A stretch of DNA of 64,000 nt from Austropuccinia psidii (taxonomy: Eukaryota; Basidiomycota; Pucciniomycetes; Pucciniales; Sphaerophragmiaceae). Of this stretch, positions 37,401 through 47,500 are shown piece after piece. A program made the translations under genes and the position numbers. Below the pieces are notes generated by a model. That model did no database searches. It was not told the DNA's origin and was given only the letters and a program-made list of their open reading frames with translations. Position 1 is the stretch's first letter. The number at the start of each line of letters is the position of its first letter. The stretch covers positions 61,559,112 through 61,623,111 of the forward strand of contig JALGQZ010000004.1 in the NCBI GenBank assembly GCA_023105745.1, given 5' to 3'.

Positions 37401-37912
37401 ATGTATGCAAGATTCTTTCAAATATGCAAAAGAAAGATTGGATAAAAGTCATAAACCACCTAGCTTCAAAATCAGGGACTTGATCCTAGTATCAACCCTT
37501 AATTTCAATAACATAAAACGTCCAAAGAAATTGAAAGATTCCTTTGCAGGACCATTTATGATAGAGGCACTTCATGGACCCAATGCTGTGCAATTGGAAC
37601 TCACAGGTGAATTAATGAACAAACACCCAACTTTCCCTGTAAGTCTGATTAAAACCTTACAGCTCAAGTGACAAGGATTTATTTCCACTAAGAAATAAAC
37701 CCCCACTTGAAATTCCCCCCTTGGAAGAAGGAGAAGAAAAGAAAATAGTAAAAGTCCTTAAAGAAAGAAGGACAAGAAACAAAAAAGAAAGGGAATACCT
37801 TGTAAGGTATAGAAATTCAACTCAAGAAGATGAATTGCTACTTGAGAAAGATATAACAAATGCTGATAAACTACTAAGAAGGTTCAAACATGAAAGAAAT
37901 CCTGAAAAATAG
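34412..37912 (+). pseudogene. pol: Gypsy B2 pro-RT-RNase H-integrase-chromodomain remnant
   Basis: Starts inside protease (VNLDTGAYCTCVG). Lesions against B1: TAG 34613-34615 (GAG in B1), TGA 35459-35461 just before the YIDD motif, TAA 36077-36079, TAA 36461-36463, one base lost near 36520 (CTTGTGG for CTTGATGG), and one base gained near 37650, after which the chromodomain tail reads at 37721-37912. RT YIDD is near 35468, the RNase H region near 35905, and the integrase zinc finger and DDE region at 36600-37150. YHPHTHG replaces YHPQTDG, another decay mark. Not functional. Confidence 0.92.
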
Positions 37913-38017
37913 AAAAGTTAAGCATTATTGAGCTTCAACACTAACAAAGTCTATTGAAGAGGTAGGACAGTGGATGATACCCTAATTACACATATCAGAT
38001 TGTGGTAAAAACGTATT

Positions 38018-38030
38018 TGGTGGTAGGGAA
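38018..38030 (+). other. Polypurine tract of B2
   Basis: TTGGTGGTAGGGAA precedes the 3' LTR, as in B1. Confidence 0.6.
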
Positions 38031-39622
38031 TGTGAACCTTTGAGATATGACCACATACCCAAAAAGGTCACAGGAAATATTTAAAATAATTATACCTTAA
38101 AAATACAAAAATGCCATAAATGGGCATAAACCTTGGTTTAACTTAAAAACCAATGAATAAAAATGTGAAATAAATTACTCCATTGGATTCTACATAAGGT
38201 TATACACATAAAACAATTAAGAAGCTAACCTTCAAAGTTAATACTTGAGGAGTTAAGCTGAATATATGCACTTTTTTGGTCAGGGCATATATTCAAGGAT
38301 TTTAGGTAATATTTTTTGACATATAAATGATAGAGTAATGAACCAAAAATAAACTCACCACATAATTACTGTAAGGACACAGAAATGAACTTTATTTCAC
38401 AAGCTATAAACAAGGTTAAAACCTGTAATGGATTATTGATTAAAATCAATAGAGCTGTTGACCACTTTGTTGTGAAAGTGGTCCAAACTTAAAAAACAGT
38501 AGACAGTTGGATTCTACTAGCTGATTTGTGAAGAATTATGTATTTTCATTATAATATTCAAGGTATAACCCCATGAAATCATGGTTTGAAGTTTAAAATA
38601 TTAAATTTCAACAGAAAAGATGAGTTACAAGAAAAATCATCAAAAATAGAGTTTCAATGATGTAATAAAATTCTTTTGGAAGTGTAATAAGAAAATGCCA
38701 AGCTATCAGAATCCACTCTCAGAATAGCCTTAGCGTGTATAACTTAAAAATTATTAATGATCAAAGTTCAAGCTTAAATTTGAGCATTTAAGATCACTCA
38801 CTGTAATCTTATTTTAAGTTTAACAGTCATATAAGTGATAGAACTGGTGAATAATATTAGAATATGATTAATACTAATAAAATCCACGAAGTTTAGGCTT
38901 CCTCCAAGCCTATGATGTCATCAAACTTAGAGTTATAGTGATAACTCTAAATAATGGTGTAATCATGAGGTAAGATGGTTTGATCATGATGTAATAATCA
39001 CCAAACCTTGAAATATTGATCAATTCTAGTAGAAAGAATCATTACACGTCTACTAGAAGCCTGCTGAGCTCTAGGAGGGAGGTATTTACTATAAATAAAG
39101 CTCTTTTTACTCTGTTTTCCCCTCAGATGCTTACAAAACATTGAATCATTAAATAAAAAGGTAATTTCTTTATTCTTTATATATAAAACCTCTATATTAT
39201 TAAAGACCAAAGATAATTTCATTATAATCTTCATCTCTGACGTGATTATTGCAATTATTTAATTGTTTTGTTTAAATTTTTCTTAAAAAAACCTCTATTC
39301 CACGTAAAATGAAGAAAAATTGTAATTTATCTTAAATTGTATTGTAACTACAATTTAAATAAGTTGTATTTACATTTTTAGGCATAAAATTACTCAAAAT
39401 GTTTATATTAAGAATTAAAAGTATGTCATTTCTCTTATTATAATAATTTTTCTCTATTATTACTTTAATAATTCTATAATTGATATAAATAGTATTTATA
39501 TTAATTTATAACTTTAATATTAGTAATATTATTGTTATTAATTGTTTTTTATTAATAAAAAACAATCTTTTGTGCTTTTATTATTTGTTGGTAACAATAA
39601 TAAAGTGCTTTTAAATATATTA
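38031..39622 (+). repeat. 3' LTR of B2, left part
   Basis: Family-B LTR from TGTGAACC up to the Harbinger insertion point; it resumes at 55733. The five bases TATTA before the break (39618-39622) recur at 55728-55732. An uninterrupted relative is seen at 5200-5225. Confidence 0.9.
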
Positions 39623-39649
39623 GGGGGTGTCAAAGTTACCAAATCCCAC
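39623..39649 (+). repeat. Harbinger left terminal inverted repeat
   Basis: GGGGGTGTCAAAGTTACC followed by AAATCCCA, the inverse of 55701-55727 with one mismatch. Confidence 0.88.
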
Positions 39650-39962
39650 ACTCAAAATCCCAAGTTTTTTTTTTCCAAAATCCCGCATTAATTTTTTGGG
39701 ATTTGGGAAATACCACACCTCAAGAGGTGAGGTATTTTGAGGTACAAAAACACAGGTTTTTTGGTACCAAATCCTGTGTTTAAATACCAAAATCCCACCT
39801 TTAGCTTCCCATAAAGGCACATTTTTCAAACACACAACTCAGTAAGGGCATGTTAAATTGCATAAACATTTCCTTCTCTTGCATAAAATCTAAATACACT
39901 CATCATTTATTAAGTTATTTGATTTCAAATTGCATTTACTACCAGCCTTTGCTTCATTTACC
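39650..39962 (+). other. Harbinger left subterminal region
   Basis: No gene. It contains several copies of AAATCCC or its complement GGGATTT and short hairpins (for example CACCTC-AA-GAGGTG). The same heptamer recurs in the right subterminal region, as expected for transposase or Myb-protein binding sites. It probably also holds the transposase promoter. Confidence 0.5.
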
Positions 39963-41190
39963 ATGCCCAAGGCATCACAAAGGCTACCTTTACTTCAGTT
40001 CATTGATGCTCTCAGCTCTGATAGTGATTCTGATATCCAGGAAGATATAATCTTATTATATATGATAACCCCACAAAGATACATCAATCGTCGTAGAAGA
40101 TATCCATCTAATTACATGTATACAATGAATGATTTACAGACATTATCATCTGAAAGGTTTTGACAGCTATGTAGGACCACACATGAATCATTTGAAAAAT
40201 TGGTTGCACAAATTCAAGCTTATAAAACCTTTCAAAACTCATTACAAAACAAACAACGCAATCCTGCCATCCAATTGGCTGTGGCATTATCAAGGCTAGG
40301 ATCAAATGGAAATGGGGCCTCTTTGGTAAAGATTGGAATGTTATTTGGAATTAGCCATGGGGCTATTGTCTTGTACACTCAAAGAGTCATTCAGATATTA
40401 ATGAAGTTGAAGCGCACAGTGATTGTGTGGCCAACAATAGAACAACACAGAGAGATGTCTCAAGTAATGCAAGCAGAAGGCTTCCCTGGGTGCATTGGGT
40501 TTATTGATGGGAGTCTCATACCATTATCACAACGTCCTCCCAATGATGGTGAAGCGTATTTTGATTGCAAAAAAGGTAAGCTGTTGAATATTTATTCTTT
40601 ATTTCAATCTTACTGATGGCTTACATATAAGGTATTCTATGTCAATACAACTGGTTTGCGATATCAACAAACAGTTCACTGCTCTGCATGTTGGTTGTAC
40701 TGGGTCACTTCATGATTCGAATGTCTATCAACATATGGAAATAGCACAAACAACTCAAGAGCTTCATGAAAAGGATCAGTACTTACTTGCAGATTTGGCA
40801 TATGCAAGCTCTCCTTGGGTTGTTCCAGCATATAAGGGAGCTGTAGCACATAATGAAGACAACCGTTCTTTCAATTACTATCTAGCAAAATCAAGGGTCA
40901 GAATCAAGCATGCAATTGGAATTTTGAAGGGGAGGTGGTTTTCTCTAAGGGAAATGAGAAATCAAATGAGGGATAATCATGAAATTGAATATTTTGTTAG
41001 TTGGGTTGTGTCTTGCACAATTCTACATAATATGTTAGCTCAAATTGGTGATGAGTGGTTTGATTTATATGAAGATGATGATCCACCACAAGCGGAAAAT
41101 CTGGCCAACAATGACATTGGGGAAGATGTGCTAAATATGCGTGAAAAAATTAAACCAATCACTTTGGCATGGAAAAATAGTCAATTGTAA
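39963..41190 (+). pseudogene. PIF/Harbinger DDE transposase, inactivated
   Basis: Start ATG 39963 (MPKASQRLPLLQF). A TGA at 40161-40163 interrupts the frame, which then reads QLCRTTHESFEKLV, the usual N-terminal motif; a CGA to TGA change is likely. A helix-turn-helix-like region (SLVKIGMLFGISHGAI) and the DDE_Tnp_4-type nuclease follow: Asp in GFIDGS (near 40506), then an intron-like break with donor GTAAGC at 40576 and acceptor AG at 40630-40631. The simple join is one nucleotide short of restoring frame, so a frameshift or other sites must be assumed. After it come Asp in LHDSNVY (near 40711) and the motif RVRIKHAIGILKGRW, where Lys (AAG 40906-40908) stands where the family has the catalytic Glu. 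It would excise and integrate the transposon. Confidence 0.85.
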
Positions 41191-41277
41191 ATTTCATCAG
41201 GACCAATGTTTTATAAACTTAATTTATTGGCATAAAATGGAGTGGAGATGTTATTCATAAAATAAAAGTATTTACAA
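41191..41277. other. Convergent intergenic gap
   Basis: 87 AT-rich bases between the tail-to-tail transposase and TET-like genes; no clear terminator signal. Confidence 0.5.
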
Positions 41278-42629
41278 TTAAGATTTTTTAGTTCTTTTTT
41301 GATCCTGCATATTTCTTTCAAAGTACCCATTGACTCTTGAATTAATTTTGGTGGGTGTCATTTTCAAGAATTTGTCACCTACATTAAATAATTTATGGTT
41401 TATTTGAAAAGAACATCCAAAATGAGTAATTTTGTCATGATTGATAATTTCTGGAGGTGGTTTTGTTGTATGATGAACCATTGTTGTTGTCTTCCAAAGA
41501 ATTTCCATGATGCCAGGTTTTTTTGAAAAATCAATCTCCATTTTCAATTCAGGGAAGTGTAAGCCATGTCCAGAGGGGGTGAATACAGTAGGAAGCGGAT
41601 GAAAATTTTTTTTTGATACAAAAGAAAATATACCATAAGTCCAGGTATTGAGATAGTTTAAATCTTTGTGTGGCTTATTGAAAAATCCATCTTGGGTGAC
41701 AATGACATTGGTAAATGATTTGAATTCTTCCTTGGGATTGGCAGAAGTCCATTTGAGTTGACTGAAATTGGGTAATTGGGATGCTTCCATTAATGATTGA
41801 TTTTCATTTGCTGCTAATTTTGAAAAATGGGAGATTCTTGAGTAAACAAATTTGTCATGTTGATGAAGCTTGATCCATTTATTGTTATCTGTTTCAATTT
41901 GATGAGGAGTTAAACCAGGCTTTCTGGAGTAAAAACCTAATAATTTTGTAATTAGTCAGTAATTATTAAGGTAATATGACAAAAATATCACACACCTGCA
42001 GATTTTCCAGAATCAGAAACAGATCAAAACCCAATACCTTTCATAACGCCACCTTGGAGTTGCTTATTGGTTTTAATTTCTTGTCAATTTTGAGATAAGG
42101 ACATTAATGTCATGATGATGTTTTGCGGCATTTGAGAGTGGCCAGAAGAATTATCAAATGGGGTTATTTCATATATGATGACAGGCAAAAACGCCTTGGA
42201 TGTTTTATTAATGAGGATATAAGGATGGGGGAGAGTGTTAAGTGATGGAAGTTTTAACCATGAGGCATTGGCAGATTTCTTGTCAATCAAAATTGTTGAA
42301 AAGTTTTTAAATTATTTTTTGGAATGGCCAAGGTGAGACATTATTTCTTTTAAATCATGGATGTGTTGTCTTTGGCTTTGGTTGAGCTTTCTTTGATTAT
42401 TTAATTTGGTATTATTATCCTCATGATGTTCTATATTTGGTTTAGTCGTAACCATGACATCAAGAGGACTAATATGAGCTTCATCATCTTTCAAATCATT
42501 CTGATGATGTGCTGAGTCTGGTTTAGTCCTAACCATGACATCATCAAAATTATTGGAAGAATGAGAGGGAGGAGGAGATTTTTTTTTGAATTTTAAGGAT
42601 GATGGAACGGATGGGAAATGAAATGACAT
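41278..42629 (-). pseudogene. TET/JBP-like 2-oxoglutarate/Fe(II) dioxygenase gene, two exons, two nonsense codons
   Basis: Exon 1 42629-42038 and exon 2 41936-41278 join across a 101-nt GT-AG intron with matching phases (G plus GT), giving about 416 codons. In-frame stops: TAA 42312-42314 and TGA 42084-42086. After splicing the protein reads GGVMKGFYSRKPG, then NVIVTQDGFFNKPHKD, where H287 and D289 form an HxD iron motif. It continues with YGIFSFVSKKN, GHGLHFP, GIMEILWKTT and VHHTT (candidate distal His 352 or 353), and THFGCSFQINH. I recognise this from remembered rust-fungus proteins labelled Tet-like 2OG-Fe(II) oxygenase; no search was possible. Known members oxidise 5-methylcytosine or thymine in DNA; activity here is inference. 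It lies tail-to-tail with the transposase, and A1 sits 22 bp upstream of the ATG. Confidence 0.6.
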
Positions 42630-42651
42630 TGCAAAATAAATTCTTATAATT

Positions 42652-44488
42652 TGTAAGGTGTGGATATGAAACTTTGATTAAAAATCAAGTACTTTTCCTG
42701 TCCTCAAAATTTGTATAAGGTAAAAATCAATTAAAAATAGTATGAAATATTATTTTTAAGAGAAAACACGCCAATTTTATTGTTTATAACTTTATTAGTA
42801 TAAAACAATAATATTATAAAAATTTATTGTTTTACCAACAATAAAAATTTATCCAAAAAATACTCTACAAGAGATATTTTAAGGCTACAAAAGAAATTTC
42901 TTCAAGAGCAATTTCAATTGGAATTAATTGAGCAAAGAGCTGCAAGCAATTAATTAAAGAACAAAGTCTTTAAAAAGAATATTAAAGAGAAAACACGCCC
43001 AAAAGTGACCAGAGTGAATTTGGAAACAAAGTGACAAAGTTTACAGTGATGAAAGATGCTTTAATTCACTTTTGGGGTGGTTCAGGGGTAAAAATGATTA
43101 TAAGAGTTACAAACAATGATTATAATGATTTTTCACGTGGTTAAAAGGATTAAAATGATTTAAAAGTGGTGGTTGGAATCTTTGATTGATTGGTTTAACA
43201 GTTTTAAACTAATTAATAAAAGGAAAAGATTCTAACATGAAGAGAAAAGTGGGGCAAAGAAGACATTCTTTTATAGCCATCAATTCTCTTACTCCAAAAG
43301 TAAAATTTACTCTTGTCAGTCGTAAAAAACAGTCTGACAACAGAAAAGCCAATTATGGCATCATTGAACCCTGGTTTAGACCAAAAAAAGGCTGGTTTAA
43401 GCCATTTTTAGCCATTTTTAGCCATTTTAGACCCTTAAATCAGCCATTACTATAGCAATACTAGGCCTAGAGCCTTCAAAACACGTCAGAATGTGTGTCA
43501 GAGGCGTAGAAACCAGTTAAAACTGTTTTTATTATGATTGTTTTATCTTAAGGGTAGTTTTACCCTCTTGGCAACAGCTAAAACTACCCCAGTTGGTATC
43601 AAAACCTCATCATCAATTGAGTCCACAGACCCTGTAACTCAATTCCAGGCCAAAAGTGATGAACTTTTGCGTGAATTTTGACATCCCACGCCTGTCAGCA
43701 AGGATTTTGGGGGTCTAGCTCCCCCTTAGAGCTGGAGTTCCTTTTCCCCCCCAAATTTAATCTTTCCAATTTATTTTTCCTTTAATTCCTCATCATGTAT
43801 TATACTTATAATTTACACATGTAATTCAATTCAATTGTACAGTACAATACAGTAATAATTGACACCTCATATGTAAATCAAAGTTAACTTATGTAATACA
43901 CGCGCACATTTTGACATTTCAATTGAATTCAATTGAAAATACTTCAATTCCTCATAACTTCTAAACTAAACACAACACCTCAATTTTAACACAAAAATTG
44001 ATGGTTAACACCACATGTGGTGTGAATTAAATTAAGGTTTTGAGGATTTTCAACTTTTGTATTGAAAATACTAAAAACTTAATTTAAGCTTATTTAGAGT
44101 TGAGTTACAAAAATTTCACCCAGAGGTGACCCCACCTGATTTTTTATGAGGAATCCAATGGTGAAATAAAATTTATATGTTTATTTATTGGACAAAAAGT
44201 TATAATAAATTTTATTTAACTTTTTTCCAAATTTATTTAATTTTTCACAATTTTGTTAAAATTTCATTTTTACTTAAATTTTTCAAGTATAAATGTAATT
44301 TTATATTTACAAAATTTAAAGTAATTTTATTTTTAAATTATAATTAATTTTTTATTTTTAATATAATTTTATATTTATATTTTTATTTTTATTTTAATAA
44401 TATAAATAAATTTATTTTATTTATATTAATATGTTATTTTTTATATTTGTGGTCTTTTGGGTATATGAAATTACCTCTAAGGCTCACA
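42652..44488 (-). repeat. 3' LTR of A1 (1837 bp)
   Basis: On the plus strand TGTAAGGTG...AAGGCTCACA. TATA box (TATAAAA, minus strand) at 43269-43275. Palindromes as in A0. The polypurine complement TTCCCTCCCCCT follows at 44489-44500. Confidence 0.95.
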
Positions 44489-44511
44489 TTCCCTCCCCCT
44501 AAAAAAGAATA

Positions 44512-47500
44512 TTACTTTGTAATATTGGTGTTTCTAGTGTGTCTGAATCTCCTCAGGAGTTTGGTGGCTTCTGGTATATATTTCTCTTCTAACCATTCAT
44601 CTTCACAAGTTGGGTCACTGTACCTAACAAGGTATTCCCTTACTTTCTTGGTTCTTAATTTCCTTTCTTTAAGAACTTTGGTTATTTTCTTAGTACCAGA
44701 TGTCTCAATAGGAGGTATTACTTGGGGAATCTTATTCCTCAAGGGAAATTTCTCAGCATCACTAGATTTGTATGGCTTTATCAAGCTTACTGGAAATGTA
44801 GGGTGCTTATTGCTAAGTTCTTCAGATAACTCTACTTCAACAGCATTTTCTCCATGGAGGGCCTTAATCACAAAAGGTCCTGCAAAGGAGTCTTTTAACT
44901 TTTTACATCCTTTGATGTTATTGAAGTTAGTGGTGGATACAAGAACTAGGTCCCCCACTTTGAAATCTGGAGTTGCATGAGATTTATCCCATTTGTCTTT
45001 AGCATATGCAAAAGAGTCCTCCATGCATCTCACTGCATGCTTTCTAGCTTTGTCTAGCATTCCTTTGAAGCTAGCAGCTGTGGGATGTATTTCAATTAAG
45101 TCTTTCCTCAAGGAATCTTGGGGTAACTTGGGGTTCCATCCTTTTTCTAGAATAGCAGGAGTCTGATTGGTACTGGAATGGATTGATGTTTTATATGCTA
45201 ATTCCAGTGCTGGTAACAGAGTACACCAATCATGGGTAAATCCATCACAATCTTTGAATTCAAGGCCATATGCACAAAATCTTCTCACCATGTCCTCTAA
45301 GGTTTGAATCATTCTTTCAGCCAGACCATCAGTTTGTGGGTGGTAGGCTGTAGAGAAAGACAGTTTAGTGCCAAATAATTGGTGAAGATTTGTCCATAGT
45401 GCTGAAGTGAATTTGGGATCTCTATCACTGATGATATTTGTAAATATCCCAGTCCATGACACTACTCTATTCCATATCAGAAGAGCTGTATCCATGGCTG
45501 TATCATCTTTGTGACATGGTAAAAAGATTGGAGTTTTACTGAATCTGTCCACAATTACTAGGCAAGCATTGTAGCTCCTGTCACCTCCTGGTGGTAGGCC
45601 AGTTACCCAATCCATATGGACAATTTCCCAAGGTCTGTTTGGTTCTTGGATTTTCATCATATTTCCAAGTCTTTTGCCAGTGGATTTATTTGCCTTTTGG
45701 CATCTGTCACAGGTTTTGCAATATTCTGCAACATCTTTTTGCCACATTGGCCACCATATGCAGGTCTTTACTTTCTCTCTTGTTCTGTCCTCAGAAAGAT
45801 GTCCTGAAAAGGGACTATCATGGCATTCTTTCAGTACAAGATTGATTAATGACCTGTCTACAACTGTCATGACACATGTGTGCTTGGTTCTGTGGTAAAT
45901 TATACCATCCAGTAGGTGAAATCTCCCTTCATTATAAGATTTTCTCCATACTTCATCCAAGGCATGTATTAGAGAGTTGTCTTTACAGTCTTTGTTAAGT
46001 AATTGGCATAAGATGCTACAATTCTTATCTTGAGCGTAACTATTTCTGACTTCTTCAAAGAAGGTGGTGTTCAAGTCTGTAACACTTATTCCTTCTATTG
46101 GAATTTGTGGTGAAGCTTCTTCTGGAACATAAGCAGGATTATCAATGTTATTTGGTAATGGCCATCTGCTTAGTCCATCTGCATTCTTATGAATATTCCC
46201 ATCCTTATGAACAATAGTCATATTGCCTCTGTATTGTTGTATGGCTATTTGCCATCTGAGCATGTGTCTGTTAGGTGTTTTCATGTTCAAAAGTGATTTC
46301 ACAGCTGTACAATCTGTTATTACTTCAAAAACACATCCCTCTAAGAAATAGTTCAATTTCTCTAAGGCCCAGACAAGGCATAGACATTCCATTTGACTTG
46401 CTCCATATCTGGCTTCAGTTGGTTTGATTTGCCTGGATATGAAACATATTGGTCCTTCTACAGGTTTGTCATTTATGATCTGAACTTGGTGAAGTGCAGC
46501 ACCTAGTCCATCCCCTGATGCATCAATATACAGTTTGAAAGGCAATTTAAAGTCTGGCATCAGTAAGAGTGGAGCAGTGGTCAATGCTTCTCTTAGAGAC
46601 TCAAAAGCTTTGACTCTGTCAACAGTCATCTCAAATACTGTGTCTTTGTCACACAACTTATAAAGTGGTCTTGCTATGGATGCAAAGTCTTTAATGTGTT
46701 GCCTGTAATATCCTGCAAAACCTAAGAATGACTGAATTTCCTTCTTATTCTGAGGCATGGGTTTAAACAATACTGCTGCAACTTTGTTTTTATCAATTCC
46801 AAGGGACAAACCAGATACAACATGTCCTAGTGCCTTAAGTTCTTTAAATCCAAAATGACATTTCTTCAAGGAGATTTTCATGTTTACTGATTGGATTTTT
46901 GTCAAAACTCTTGATAATCTGTACATGTGCTCCTCCCAAGTCTTTGAACAGATAATAATGTCATCAATGTAAATGATTAACCATCCCTCTGAGAGTTCTT
47001 CAGGGAAGATTTCATTCATCATTATTTGGAAGTGTGAAGGTGCATTTTTGATACCAAAGGGCATCCTTAAGTATTCATACACTCCACAATGAACAATAAT
47101 TCTCAAGTATTTTCTTGCTCTTGGTGTTACTACATTTTGATGGAATCCTTTAAGGGCATCCATAGTGGTTATATACACTGCTTGAGATATTTGAGTAAGG
47201 GCAATTTGGATTTTTGGTATTGGGTATCTGTCTGGAACAGTGTAAGTGTTCAGAGCTCTAAAGTCCCCAACCATTCTGGATTTTCCATTATGCCACGCCA
47301 CTATGACTGGTGTAGTTATTTCTACTTCCTCATTGTGGCCTACTTTTCTTATTACACCAAGGTCCAGAAGTTCTTTGATATGAATTTCTAGAGCTTCTCT
47401 TGATTTTGGACTTGCTGGATAAGCAGGTCTTCTTAAGAGTGGTGGATAAGGTCTCTCAATGTTAAGAATGATGTCAACTTCATGACCAATAATTGCTCCC

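Noticed and set aside
43237..43455. ORF of 72 codons inside the A1 LTR (repeated at 51496-51714)
   Set aside because: It lies antisense to the element across its TATA box region. Its two copies are identical only because the LTRs are; no protein signal.
45591..45898. Plus-strand ORFs opposite the A1 integrase, mirrored at 1468-1775
   Set aside because: They recur only as antisense shadows of conserved integrase codons.
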